Positions 42,307 through 50,784 of a DNA stretch of 64,000 nucleotides are shown here, one piece after another; position 1 is the first letter of the stretch; each line of letters starts with the position of its first letter. The stretch is from PHAA01 sp964457945 (lineage in GTDB: Bacteria; Bacillota; Syntrophomonadia; Syntrophomonadales; Syntrophomonadaceae). Both the position numbers and the translations under genes were made by a program. Under the pieces are notes generated by a model that did no database searches, was not told the DNA's origin, and worked only from the letters and a program-made list of their open reading frames with translations. The DNA lies in the NCBI GenBank assembly GCA_964457945.1, contig CAYWFX010000012.1, positions 6,250-70,249 on the forward strand, given 5' to 3'.

Positions 42307-42597
42307 TTAGATTATTTTAGCTAGAATATCTCTCTCGGTTAAAATAAGAAACGTTTCGCCATCCAACTTGATTTCCATGCCGCCGTATTTGGAAAAGATA
42401 ATCTTATCTCCTACAACAACATCTATGGCTACTCTTTCGCCCTTATCGTTTAATGAGCCAGGACCCACTGCCATAATTTCAGCTTCCTGGGGTTTTTCTT
42501 TGGCTGTGTCAGGCACAAACAGCCCGCTCTTGGTTTTTTCTTCAGCCACTTCGACTACTTTCACTACCACACGGTCGCCTAACGGTTTAATCTTCAC
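42307..42597 (-). CDS. groS: Co-chaperonin GroES (Hsp10)
   Basis: The GTG start at 42597 (96 residues) has AAAGGAGG seven bases upstream. The longer frame to 42630 would run into the CIRCE element. KIKPLGDRVVVK, the mobile loop region (KTKSGLFVPDTAKEKP), VGPG and the C-terminal ILTERDILAKI match the family. It caps the GroEL cage. Confidence 0.97.
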   Translation of the reverse strand: MKIKPLGDRVVVKVVEVAEEKTKSGLFVPDTAKEKPQEAEIMAVGPGSLNDKGERVAIDVVVGDKIIFSKYGGMEIKLDGETFLILTERDILAKII

Positions 42598-42623
42598 AGG
42601 TATGCCTCCTTTAATATTTGTTG

Positions 42624-42650
42624 TTAGCACTCAACGTTTGCGAGTGCTAA
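42624..42650 (-). promoter_or_regulatory. CIRCE element (HrcA operator)
   Basis: TTAGCACTC, nine bases, GAGTGCTAA: a perfect match to the CIRCE consensus, between the promoter and groES. It implies HrcA-controlled heat-shock induction. Confidence 0.97.
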
Positions 42651-42662
42651 CATTCATCTATA

Positions 42663-42691
42663 ATATTAGGCAAGAGCAGCCAAGTATACAA
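42663..42691 (-). promoter_or_regulatory. groESL promoter
   Basis: On the minus strand TTGTAT (42686-42691) and TAATAT (42663-42668) are 17 bases apart, just upstream of CIRCE. Confidence 0.55.
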
Positions 42692-42829
42692 CTCACAATA
42701 CTGGCTGAATCCGCCCAATATTTTCGATTATTATTATTCTCCTGCCTTTTTCCTTTTATACCTTCATATTACTAACTATTTCAGAAAAAAAGAAAGACAA
42801 GCATTAGACTTGCCTTTTATCTATCCGAA

Positions 42830-43321
42830 TTATCCTTGTCCGCACTCAGTGCTGGAGCCAATAATAATATCCAACCCGTGGCCCAATGCAGGTAAAATAG
42901 CTTCAATGGATTCCCTTACTCCTTTGACGCTTCCAGGCAGGTTAATGATTAAGGTCTTTCCTCTCATGCCCGCCACTGCCCTAGACAGCATGGCCTTAGG
43001 TGTCTTTTGCATACCATAATATCGAATGGCTTCAGGTATTCCTGGTGTAATTCGATGTATTACCTTCATGGTAGCTTCCGGGGTAACATCTCGACTAGAA
43101 AAGCCAGTACCTCCTGAAGTAAAAATAATATCCAGCTTGAGTTGGTCACATGCATAAATTAATTTCTCTCTAATTACATCCTCTTCATCTGGGATAATAT
43201 CATAATAATCAAACTGGAAACCCTGATCTGCCAACATGTTTCGAATTTGCTGGCCACTCCCATCCTCCCGTTCTCCCCGGGAGCCCTTATCACTCATGAT
43301 TAAAATACCCGTTTTATACAT
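42830..43321 (-). CDS. mog: Molybdopterin adenylyltransferase (MogA/MoaB family)
   Basis: The 163-residue protein activates molybdopterin by adenylylation before metal insertion. It shows GILIMSDKGSRGEREDGSG, TSGGTGFSSRDVTPEA and INLPGSVKGVRESIEAILPAL, the typical MoCF_biosynth motifs. It is the last gene of a minus-strand operon moaA-moaC-MOSC-mog. Its start overlaps the MOSC stop by one base. Confidence 0.93.
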   Translation of the reverse strand: MYKTGILIMSDKGSRGEREDGSGQQIRNMLADQGFQFDYYDIIPDEEDVIREKLIYACDQLKLDIIFTSGGTGFSSRDVTPEATMKVIHRITPGIPEAIRYYGMQKTPKAMLSRAVAGMRGKTLIINLPGSVKGVRESIEAILPALGHGLDIIIGSSTECGQG

Positions 43322-43761
43322 TAATTCATCACCTCAACCGGATCTCCTTTTTTTATCTCTCCCCCATTAAGCACCCTGCAAAAAAGCCCCTCATAAGGCA
43401 GCAGCGTCACGCCAAAAGTCCGGGTCACTACGCTGGGGTGATCTTCTTTGCCCACCTGGGTAACCTCTAGCACAGTATCCGAGCCAATTTTGAGCCTGCC
43501 GCCCACGCCTATTGGCCGCAGGTCAAGACCCTCGATTAGTATATTCTCGGCAAATTGGCCTGGCCCGATGTTCAGTTTTTTTTCCTGGTTGACCTTAACA
43601 ACGCTTTCCCAGCTCAAACAGGTAACCTGCCGTCCCCAATCGCCGCCATGACCATCATTTTCAATGCCAAAGCCAGCAATTACCTTGGCTGTTTCAACTT
43701 CCTGCTTCAATTGCCCCCGCTGGGGACTGATGCAAATCGAATGCACCTTGCCCTTTTCCAC
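43321..43761 (-). CDS. MOSC-domain protein
   Basis: The 146-residue MOSC domain shows VHSICISPQRG, FGIENDGHGG, LSWESV, GQFAENILIEGLDL, the conserved CR pair near LFCRVLNGGEIKKGDPV and a Cys-containing segment. MOSC proteins are linked to molybdenum cofactor sulfuration or transfer. It lies directly between moaC and mog, so a role in molybdenum (or tungsten) cofactor maturation is likely. Confidence 0.9.
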   Translation of the reverse strand: MEKGKVHSICISPQRGQLKQEVETAKVIAGFGIENDGHGGDWGRQVTCLSWESVVKVNQEKKLNIGPGQFAENILIEGLDLRPIGVGGRLKIGSDTVLEVTQVGKEDHPSVVTRTFGVTLLPYEGLFCRVLNGGEIKKGDPVEVMN

Positions 43762-44253
43762 CTATTCTGCCTCCTTGCTGTATTCTCTATGCAGATGCCC
43801 GCTTTTACCCCCGGCTTTTTCCAGGAGTTGTACCTCAGTTATTTCCATCCACCGATCTATGGCCTTGCACATATCATAAACCGTCAGAGCAGCTACTGTA
43901 ACGGCGGTTATGGCCTCCATTTCCACTCCAGTCTTGCCGCTGGTTTTAACCTGAGAATTAATAATAAGAGTTGAATCGGCATCATCGAAGCTAAATTCTA
44001 TGTCTACCCCGGTCAACATGAGCGGATGACACATAGGTATGAGGCTCGGGGTTTGTTTGGCTCCCATAATACCCGCTACCTGGGCTACTGCTAATACATC
44101 GCCCTTTTTAATGCCTCCCTCGCGAATAGTCTGCAGGGTTTGGGCTTGCATACGTACAATGGCCTGGGCCCGTGCTACTCTCGTAGTATCCTCTTTATCG
44201 CTTACATCCACCATCCGGGCATAACCCTGCTCGTTTATATGGCTCAGGTTCAT
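43762..44253 (-). CDS. moaC: Cyclic pyranopterin monophosphate synthase accessory protein
   Basis: The 163-residue protein converts the MoaA product to cyclic pyranopterin monophosphate. Its motifs are MVDVSDKEDTTRVARA, GDVLAVAQVAGIMGAKQT, IPMCHPLMLTG and KTGVEMEAITAV, with the conserved catalytic Lys and His residues. It starts just after moaA and runs directly into the MOSC gene. Confidence 0.96.
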   Translation of the reverse strand: MNLSHINEQGYARMVDVSDKEDTTRVARAQAIVRMQAQTLQTIREGGIKKGDVLAVAQVAGIMGAKQTPSLIPMCHPLMLTGVDIEFSFDDADSTLIINSQVKTSGKTGVEMEAITAVTVAALTVYDMCKAIDRWMEITEVQLLEKAGGKSGHLHREYSKEAE

Positions 44254-44257
44254 TCAA

Positions 44258-45244
44258 TTAGCCCCCTATTTGATACATCTTGCGGTGATTTTCCTCGCCC
44301 CAACCAGAATTCATATTGTGCTTATCCGGTTTGGAATTTATAGTTTTGAGAAATATTTTGCGGAGGTCTTCATCGCTGGCTCCATTTCTCATGGCCAGCA
44401 TCAGGTCGCTTTCGGTTTTGTCATAAAGGCAGCCCCGTAATTTCCCTTCGGCAGTCATCCTAATGCGATTACATTCCCCACAGAAATGATTGCTCATAGG
44501 GCTGATGAAACCCACCGAGCCCTGACCGCCTTCCAAAGTATAATACTTGGCCGGACCACTGCCCTTTATTTTATTGGCTTCTACCAGCTTATATTTTCTT
44601 TTTATCATATTCATAGTTTCGCTGCTGCTTATTATATTTTCCCGGTTCCAGAACTTCAAGTCACCGATAGGCATAAATTCGATAAACCTGATATGAAGCG
44701 GGCGATTATAGGCCAAGTCAGCAAAATCCATTACCTCGTTATCATTAAAACCCTTTATCAAGACGGTGTTTATCTTCACCGGTTCCATCTTAAGCTCCAA
44801 AGCTTTATTGATGGCCCTGGTGGCATCTTCCAGCCTGCCTTGGCGGGTTATATACTTGTATTTTTCCGCAACCAAAGTGTCCAGGCTGAAATTGATCCGA
44901 TCCAAACCAGCCTCCCTTAGTTCATCAGCTATGTCGGTAAATAAGGTTCCATTGGTCGTCATGGCAATATCGTCAATCTCCGGTATATTTCTGATATAAC
45001 CAATCAACTGACTAATATTCTTTCTTATCAGTGGCTCACCCCCAGTGAGCCTGACTTTCCGTATACCCACCTGGGCAGCTACCCTTACCAAACGGGCAAT
45101 TTCTTCCAGGGATAAGATACGGTCATGTCCCAGCTTCTCTACCCCTTCCAAAGGCATGCAGTAGCGACAACGTAAATTACAGCGATCTGTTATGGAAATA
45201 CGCAAATAGTTAATGTTTCTACCCATGGTATCAAACAAAATCAT
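44258..45244 (-). CDS. moaA: GTP 3',8-cyclase (radical SAM)
   Basis: The 328-residue enzyme starts molybdopterin synthesis from GTP. The N-terminal cluster motif CNLRCRYC has Cys at residues 22, 26 and 29. GGEPLIRK binds SAM, and the C-terminal cluster is in FCGECNRIRMTAEGKLRGCL. The last two residues are GG, as required for activity in this family. It is in the Moco operon behind a small gene and a structured leader. Confidence 0.97.
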   Translation of the reverse strand: MILFDTMGRNINYLRISITDRCNLRCRYCMPLEGVEKLGHDRILSLEEIARLVRVAAQVGIRKVRLTGGEPLIRKNISQLIGYIRNIPEIDDIAMTTNGTLFTDIADELREAGLDRINFSLDTLVAEKYKYITRQGRLEDATRAINKALELKMEPVKINTVLIKGFNDNEVMDFADLAYNRPLHIRFIEFMPIGDLKFWNRENIISSSETMNMIKRKYKLVEANKIKGSGPAKYYTLEGGQGSVGFISPMSNHFCGECNRIRMTAEGKLRGCLYDKTESDLMLAMRNGASDEDLRKIFLKTINSKPDKHNMNSGWGEENHRKMYQIGG

Positions 45245-45324
45245 CGCCCTCCCTAGCTATGCTTTGAATGCCGATAAAAGATCGGGCTTGTCCCTTGAGG
45301 GACTATCAAAAAATCAACTTACCC

Positions 45325-45498
45325 TTAGAAGCAGCCTAATTCACAGGCACATATCTTAATTTTCGCTTCATCACAGGCCTTTCCCACTTCACTGGGATTA
45401 ATATTTAACTTCTCCGCTAGCTGGCGGGCTTCACTGCAACTAATCCTCCCCTGCGGAGCCAATTCCTTCAACTTCTCAAGCAACTCTTTCTCTTCCAT
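45325..45498 (-). CDS. Small Cys-containing protein of the moa operon
   Basis: ATG 45498 (57 residues) has GGAGGTG upstream; the longer frame would cover the leader terminator. The sequence EKELLEKLKELAPQGRISCSEARQLAEKLNINPSEVGKAC is helical, and the tail KIKICACELGCF contains three Cys. I have seen such small Cys-tailed proteins beside moa genes in Clostridia; the role is unknown. It is the first gene of the operon after the riboswitch-like leader. Confidence 0.75.
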   Translation of the reverse strand: MEEKELLEKLKELAPQGRISCSEARQLAEKLNINPSEVGKACDEAKIKICACELGCF

Positions 45499-45513
45499 TT
45501 TGTTATACACCTC

Positions 45514-45546
45514 CAAAAAAATAAACGCCCCACATAAGGGCGCGTT
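45514..45546 (-). terminator. Leader terminator before the moa operon
   Basis: AACGC-G-CCC pairs with GGGGCGTT (one bulge), followed by TTTATTTTTTT. It lies directly upstream of the Shine-Dalgarno of the first gene, where a riboswitch expression platform would be. Confidence 0.8.
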
Positions 45547-45554
45547 CAAACTCA

Positions 45555-45662
45555 CTTCTTACTCGCACTCCTTTCCAATGGGAGGCGTAACGGTTTCCGG
45601 TTACACCCTATCGTTCAGCCACCATAGTTTAATCCCTTAGGTGAACTGAATCGGAGCATATG
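45555..45662 (-). ncRNA. Probable Moco-type riboswitch leader
   Basis: Read on the minus strand, the leader has CTCCGA near its 5' side. TTCAG-CACC pairs with GGTG-CTGAA; GTAAC(CGGAAACC)GTTAC is a small stem-loop; then ACGCCTCC with GGAG-TG. This layout recalls the Moco RNA motif (CTCCGA...GGGTAACxGGAAACxGTxACGCCTCCC...GGAGTG), though I recall the consensus only approximately. A terminator follows and moa genes lie downstream, so the assignment fits. A tungsten-cofactor variant is possible. Confidence 0.6.
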
Positions 45663-45746
45663 AAATTGTGATTTAATTATACAATAAAGCCAAGGCCATA
45701 ACAACAATGAACATAATTATCCAAATATCTACATTTGCATATATAT

Positions 45747-46331
45747 TTAAAAGTAGTCCCAATCAATAACCAGCTCTGATTTATCAGTCACAATCCAGTG
45801 CATAGGCACATCTCCTGAATGCGGCATTATATCATCAACCACTTGGAATTCGAAACAAACCCCACAGATAAAAGTCTTTTTTTGCAAAAGCTGGAGAAAT
45901 CGATCGTAATAACCCTTTCCATAACCTAAGCGAAAGCCCTGAGCATCAAAGACTAGGCCTGGAACCAGAACCACGTCTATCTCATCAAGGGAACAGACTG
46001 GCCCGGTTGCTTCCAGGATACCAAAAGCTCCAGGGCGGGTAGACTGCCAGCCCTCAAACTCAACCGCTGCTAGCTCACCGCTCTTTTCTACCCGGGGCAG
46101 CAATAATCTTTTCCCCTGGTCCTTCTGCGCCTCCATAAAAAAACGCAGATCCACCTCATTCCTGATAGTAGAAAAACCCATTATCCTACGGGCATTGATA
46201 ATGGGTTCTAATTGGCTTAGCTTGGCTGCTATTAAGCTGCTGTAATTATCTACCTGTTTAGCAGACAGGCTGGCCCTGTGCTCACTCATTTTTTTCCTTA
46301 GGTCCTGCCTATGGAACTCTGCTCTATCCAT
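45747..46331 (-). CDS. 5-formyltetrahydrofolate cyclo-ligase
   Basis: The 194-residue enzyme converts 5-formyl-THF to 5,10-methenyl-THF using ATP. ATG 46331 is preferred because GGGGG lies upstream, and it follows the lgt stop within two bases. LRKKMSEHRASL, the FSTIRNEVDLRFFM region and the C-terminal GYGKGYYDRFL motif identify it. It is coupled to lgt. Confidence 0.93.
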   Translation of the reverse strand: MDRAEFHRQDLRKKMSEHRASLSAKQVDNYSSLIAAKLSQLEPIINARRIMGFSTIRNEVDLRFFMEAQKDQGKRLLLPRVEKSGELAAVEFEGWQSTRPGAFGILEATGPVCSLDEIDVVLVPGLVFDAQGFRLGYGKGYYDRFLQLLQKKTFICGVCFEFQVVDDIMPHSGDVPMHWIVTDKSELVIDWDYF

Positions 46332-46333
46332 CG

Positions 46334-47095
46334 TTATTCCCCCAATTTCTCCACGGTAGAACGGCGCCAAAAGTATAGGCTAATGCCCACCGCCAGAAAT
46401 AGCAGGGAATAAACCTGGGCTACAGACAAGGATCCATAGAAGACCCAGTTTTCCCTAAAGAATTCAATAATGAAACGATAAACCGAATAACCCAACAGGT
46501 AGTAAATAAATATCTGCCCGGTAAATTTACGTCGGGGATAATACCAGAATAAAACCCCAAATAGCACGAAATTAATAGCTGAACTGTAAAGCTGGGTGGG
46601 ATACCTGCTCAGCCCATCTACAAAGGGAAATACTACCGCACAGGCTGAGTCGCTTACCTTGCCATAACAACAGCCATTCAGGAAACATCCAATCCTTACT
46701 ACAGCATAGGCTAAAGCCAGGAAAGGAGAAAAAATGTCTGCCATCTTCCAGAAGGAGTAACCCTGGCAGCGAATATATATTACAAAAGCCACAAGACTTG
46801 CGGTGAAACCTCCATACCATACCAGGCCACTAAAGCCTCCCTCGGTCAAACTAAAAAAAATACCCGGATGGCCCAGGAAATCTTCCCATTCAAACATAGC
46901 GATATAGGCTAGGCGCGATCCTAATAAACCCGTCACAACCAATATGATAACCATATCCAGGACCTTTTCGGGATCGTAGCCTTCTTCTTTAAATATTTTA
47001 CTTATCCCCACAATAGCAATAAGTACGGCAATAGCCAACATAAAACCCCAGGAATAGACTTTTACCCTCCCTAGGTCTATTAAAACCGGATGCAC
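46334..47095 (-). CDS. lgt: Prolipoprotein diacylglyceryl transferase
   Basis: The GTG start at 47095 (253 residues) has AAAGGAGG ten bases upstream. The protein transfers diacylglycerol to the lipobox Cys of prolipoproteins in the membrane. It starts HPVLIDLGRVKVYSWGFM, has about seven membrane helices, and carries GGFSGLVWYGG and RIGCFLNGCCYGK, the Firmicute form of the Lgt signature with the conserved Arg and Asn. It is followed directly by the 5-FCL gene. Confidence 0.95.
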   Translation of the reverse strand: MHPVLIDLGRVKVYSWGFMLAIAVLIAIVGISKIFKEEGYDPEKVLDMVIILVVTGLLGSRLAYIAMFEWEDFLGHPGIFFSLTEGGFSGLVWYGGFTASLVAFVIYIRCQGYSFWKMADIFSPFLALAYAVVRIGCFLNGCCYGKVSDSACAVVFPFVDGLSRYPTQLYSSAINFVLFGVLFWYYPRRKFTGQIFIYYLLGYSVYRFIIEFFRENWVFYGSLSVAQVYSLLFLAVGISLYFWRRSTVEKLGE

Positions 47096-47250
47096 CCTTA
47101 TCAATCCTCCTTTGTCATTTATCCACAAGACAAGCGACTCTATATTACGGCAATTCTTCCCACTTGCTTAAATTAGTTTTTATTTTCAATGCTCACAAAG
47201 CCAGTCATATTACTTATCAACAGACTTATGCACATTATCCACAGCCGTAT

Positions 47251-48264
47251 TCACAAGGAAAACAGGCTGGGCTGTGCATTAGTATTTAATGGCGCGAAAT
47301 GCCCATTTACGTAGTCGTGATAGGCATTTCCGGCAATCATGGCCGCATTGTCGGTACATAGCACCAGGGAGGGAAAATATAATTGTAATTGTCTCTCGCG
47401 AGCACTTTCCCCCAGCCTAGTTCTTAGGTCCCGGTTGGCAGCTACCCCTCCAGCCAACATAATCGTTCCCACTCCATATTTACTCGCTGCGCGGATAGTC
47501 TTCTCCACCAGAACCTCCACTAAAGCCGCTTGGAACTCCGCCGCTAGATCTTCAACTCTATTGTTGCCACTTTTCTCCATTTTTCTCCATAAATTCATCG
47601 CCGCCGTTTTAAGGCCACTAAAGCTAAATTCAAAATCATTTCGATCCAAAAAAACTCGCGGGAGATGATATAGCCCCGCCTGCCCCTGGTCAGCCGCTTT
47701 TTGAATGGCCGGACCGCCCGGGTAACCCAGACCCAGGAACCTCGCCACTTTATCAAAAGCCTCGCCCGCCGCATCGTCCTTGGTAGAACCTATTAGTTCA
47801 TAATCACTAAACCCTTGCATGTAAAGCAAGCTGGTATGGCCCCCGGATACCACCAGGCAAATCGCAGGAAATTCAATATTACCATGCTCCAAGAAATTGG
47901 CATAGATATGTCCCTGCAGGTGATTAACGGCAATCAAGGGCCGCTTTAAACCATAAGCAAAGGCCTTAGCAAAAGATAACCCCACCAGCAAAGCTCCTAC
48001 CAGACCAGGCATGGTAGTAACAGCTACCGCGTCAATATCCTGGTGAGATAATCCTGCTTCCCAAAAGGCAGTATTGACTACTACTGCAATATTCTCAATG
48101 TGTTTGCGCGAAGCCACCTCGGGAACCACCCCGCCAAATTGCTGGTGGATGTCAACCTGTGAATTAATAACATTGGACAAAATCTCCCGTCCATTTTTCA
48201 CAATAGAGGCAGCCGTTTCATCGCAGGAAGTTTCTATACCTAGAATAAAGACATCTTTCATCAC
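47251..48264 (-). CDS. tsaD: tRNA N6-adenosine threonylcarbamoyltransferase
   Basis: The 337-residue ASKHA-fold enzyme makes t6A37 in ANN-decoding tRNAs. It shows ILGIETSCDETAAS, the metal-binding NHLQGH (His 115 and 119), VSGGHTSL and AGGVAANRDLR. It ends a minus-strand cluster UDG, tsaE, tsaB, rimI, tsaD. The 66-base gap to rimI contains no terminator I can see. Confidence 0.97.
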   Translation of the reverse strand: MMKDVFILGIETSCDETAASIVKNGREILSNVINSQVDIHQQFGGVVPEVASRKHIENIAVVVNTAFWEAGLSHQDIDAVAVTTMPGLVGALLVGLSFAKAFAYGLKRPLIAVNHLQGHIYANFLEHGNIEFPAICLVVSGGHTSLLYMQGFSDYELIGSTKDDAAGEAFDKVARFLGLGYPGGPAIQKAADQGQAGLYHLPRVFLDRNDFEFSFSGLKTAAMNLWRKMEKSGNNRVEDLAAEFQAALVEVLVEKTIRAASKYGVGTIMLAGGVAANRDLRTRLGESARERQLQLYFPSLVLCTDNAAMIAGNAYHDYVNGHFAPLNTNAQPSLFSL

Positions 48265-48330
48265 ATCTAACCTGCTTCCCCACTATATTATCAATCATGA
48301 GATGATCTGCTCTTATAGTCTCATGATACC

Positions 48331-48783
48331 CTAATCCAAGTATTTGATCATAATCAGAGCATCTTCCTGGTTGTCAGTATAATATTGTTTTCTAATACTT
48401 GTAGGAATAAAACCTAAGCCTTGATACATCGCCAGGGCTGCCAAATTAGAAGGTCTAACCTCCAGGAGAATCCGCTCAGCCTTTTTAGCCCGGGCCAGCT
48501 TTTCCTCTTCTAACATCAAGTTACGACCCATCCCCTGGCAGCGAAATTCCTTCCCCACTGCAACATTGGTAATATGCGCCTCCTCGTAAACCGTCCACAT
48601 TCCAGCGAAAGCTGCCACCTCTCCTGCATAATCACAGACCAGGTAGCTGGCATACTGGTTTTCTAACTCCGCTTCGTAAGATTCCCTCGACCAAGGCAGG
48701 GTAAAGGATTCATTCTCGATGATCATCACCTCGTCCAGGTCTTGCCCGGTCATCCTTCTGATTAGGTAACTACTATTCAGCAC
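48331..48783 (-). CDS. rimI: Ribosomal protein S18 alanine N-acetyltransferase-like GNAT
   Basis: The 150-residue GNAT has IRRMTGQDLDEVMIIE, FTLPWSRESYEAEL, the acetyl-CoA loop RCQGMGRNLM and LEVRPSNLAALAMYQGLGF. This is the RimI pattern, and the placement between tsaB and tsaD is the usual one for rimI. Confidence 0.92.
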   Translation of the reverse strand: MLNSSYLIRRMTGQDLDEVMIIENESFTLPWSRESYEAELENQYASYLVCDYAGEVAAFAGMWTVYEEAHITNVAVGKEFRCQGMGRNLMLEEEKLARAKKAERILLEVRPSNLAALAMYQGLGFIPTSIRKQYYTDNQEDALIMIKYLD

Positions 48784-49500
48784 CTATAGCTCTCCTTTTC
48801 CCAACTTGTTTTCAGCTTCTGACAGCCTGATATACTTGGGACGCATAGTAAATATTTCATCGAAATCCATCCGGTTCACCCGTTCCATGGCTAAGCTTCC
48901 CAAGGCGGAGGCTCGCGTCAACATCAAATGGAAGGGCGCAATTAACAACTTTGCTCCGAGATTGTCAACAAATAACTCACTATAAGGATAATATCCATCC
49001 CCTAGCAGAATAATCCTGTTCTTCCCTAGTTCCTGAGCTTTTTCCATAGCCATAGCAGTAAATTCCTGGGGCGAACAGGCCATTTCTTCGCTCACTCTAT
49101 GCGGATAATAATTATAGCAATCATAAAAAGCGGTATAAACTTCTTGTTTACGGGCATTCAAGAGCGGGCAGACCAAGGCATCTGTAAAGCTTATATTATG
49201 GGCCAGTACGTCCAGTGTGGATATACCTGCTGCCGGAATTCCTGCTGCCATGCTCAGGCCTTTTACCGCCGCCAATCCAATCCGCAGTCCGGTAAATGAA
49301 CCGGGACCAATAGTAATGGCCAGGGCGGTCACGTCTTGCAAGGACCTATTACAATCACGCAGTAACTGGTCCACCATCGGCATAAGTGTTTCAGAATGGG
49401 TTTTCTTATAGTTAACAAACTCCTCCCGGATGAGTTTTTCTTCATCCAAAAGAGCTATTCCCGCCACCGGAGTAGCGCTATCTATCGCTAAAATCAACAA
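48784..49500 (-). CDS. tsaB: tRNA threonylcarbamoyladenosine biosynthesis protein TsaB
   Basis: The 238-residue protein shares the ASKHA fold with TsaD and acts as its scaffold partner. LAIDSATPVAGIAL and the TIGPGSFTGLRIGLAAVKGL motif are diagnostic. Its start overlaps the tsaE end by 23 bases; rimI follows directly. Confidence 0.95.
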   Translation of the reverse strand: MLILAIDSATPVAGIALLDEEKLIREEFVNYKKTHSETLMPMVDQLLRDCNRSLQDVTALAITIGPGSFTGLRIGLAAVKGLSMAAGIPAAGISTLDVLAHNISFTDALVCPLLNARKQEVYTAFYDCYNYYPHRVSEEMACSPQEFTAMAMEKAQELGKNRIILLGDGYYPYSELFVDNLGAKLLIAPFHLMLTRASALGSLAMERVNRMDFDEIFTMRPKYIRLSEAENKLGKGEL

Positions 49501-49957
49501 TTTGCCTCAACCTCTCTAGCTTATCCTGGTATTGCTCGCCCTCAGCAGATATCTGCACCTGTCGGGCACCGTCATAATCATCTTCCTGCAATCTTATTTC
49601 CAAGCACAGTGCTTCCCGAGGGAGCACATTCTTTCCTACCTGAGGCCATTCAACCAGGGAAATGCCACCGCATTCCATATATTCCTCCAGTCCTAGGTCA
49701 GCCAAGTCAGGAGTTTCAAGTCGGTAGAAATCAAAATGATATATTGGCGGGGTGCTGGCATATACATTCATAATGGTAAAGGTCGGGCTGGTCACCCGCC
49801 CCTCATATCCCAGGGCATGAGCTAAGCCTCTGACCAGAACGGTTTTGCCTACCCCCAACTCGCCCAGCAAATATACCACATCATCTTCGCGGAGAACAAG
49901 CGCTAGGTCTCGACCCAGCCTCTGCATTTCCTCCTCGCTGTTAACCGTTATAAGCAT
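49478..49957 (-). CDS. tsaE: tRNA threonylcarbamoyladenosine biosynthesis ATPase TsaE
   Basis: The protein is an ATPase that assists t6A synthesis. ATG 49957 has GAGGTG upstream; the GTG at 49963 overlaps this site. The P-loop GELGVGKTVLVRGLA, then SPTFTIMNVY, FDFYRLE and ISLVEWPQ match TsaE. Confidence 0.95.
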   Translation of the reverse strand: MLITVNSEEEMQRLGRDLALVLREDDVVYLLGELGVGKTVLVRGLAHALGYEGRVTSPTFTIMNVYASTPPIYHFDFYRLETPDLADLGLEEYMECGGISLVEWPQVGKNVLPREALCLEIRLQEDDYDGARQVQISAEGEQYQDKLERLRQIVDFSDR

Positions 49958-49973
49958 TATCACACCTCATATG

Positions 49974-50663
49974 TTATCCTTTTAACCTCTTATATTCATC
50001 CCTGATGAGTTTGAAATCTTCCCAGGTTGGACGTTTGTAACTTTCGTTGCGCAAGAGCGCTGCCGGATGATAGCTAGCCATTATCTTCACGCCGTTGCGT
50101 ATAAACCATTGGCCCCGGGTCAAGCTGATTTTGGCCTTGGGGTCGATAACCGTTTGGCAGGCTAGGGATCCCAGGCAAACAATAATCTTAGGCTTAATGA
50201 TTCTGATTTGCGCTTCCAGGTAGTTCCGGCACACTTTCACCTCGTCTGGACTCGGAAGCCTGTTACCTGGTGGGCGGCATTTGACTACATTAGCAATATA
50301 GATCTCTTGCCGTTTAAATTCTGCCGCTGTCAATATCTTGTTAAGCAGCTGCCCGGCCCGGCCCACGAAGGGAATACCCTGTCGATCCTCATCCTGTCCA
50401 GGTCCCTCGCCAATAAATAAAATATCGGCATGAATATTTCCATCTCCAAATACCACCTGTTGGCATGAACTTCTCAGGCGGCAGCGCTGACACTTAATTA
50501 CCATGTCATGCAGATTCTGATAGTCTTCTATTTCCTGAAAGGATTCTTCCAGCTTGATCCCTGGTAAAAAAGGTGTATATGATTTTTTAAGCTGCTCTAC
50601 TGGATATGATTCTGCGCTAGGCTCTTCCAATTTGCCAAATAGGCGGGGTTGTTCATTAGACAT
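49974..50663 (-). CDS. Uracil-DNA glycosylase, family 4 type (4Fe-4S)
   Basis: The 229-residue enzyme removes uracil from DNA. The cluster Cys are C58 and C61 (CQRC), C126 (VKCRPPGNR) and one near 143 (VKVC). The active-site motif GEGPGQDED (85-93) and the later SYHPAALLRN match family 4. It is the first gene of the tsa cluster and begins just after the upstream terminator. Confidence 0.92.
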   Translation of the reverse strand: MSNEQPRLFGKLEEPSAESYPVEQLKKSYTPFLPGIKLEESFQEIEDYQNLHDMVIKCQRCRLRSSCQQVVFGDGNIHADILFIGEGPGQDEDRQGIPFVGRAGQLLNKILTAAEFKRQEIYIANVVKCRPPGNRLPSPDEVKVCRNYLEAQIRIIKPKIIVCLGSLACQTVIDPKAKISLTRGQWFIRNGVKIMASYHPAALLRNESYKRPTWEDFKLIRDEYKRLKG

Positions 50664-50715
50664 TCTTTCCCCTCCCGCTTCATCTTAATCTTTTTAGTAT
50701 TCGTATACCCAATAT

Positions 50716-50739
50716 AAAACCGCCCTTAAAGGCGGTTTT
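50716..50739 (-). terminator. Terminator after the GH18 gene
   Basis: AAAACCGCC pairs with GGCGGTTTT (50716-50724 with 50731-50739), followed by ATATT on the minus strand. Confidence 0.75.
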
Positions 50740-50784
50740 ATTAATTATATCTCATATGCAAATATTATGTAAATTTTAGGTCTG

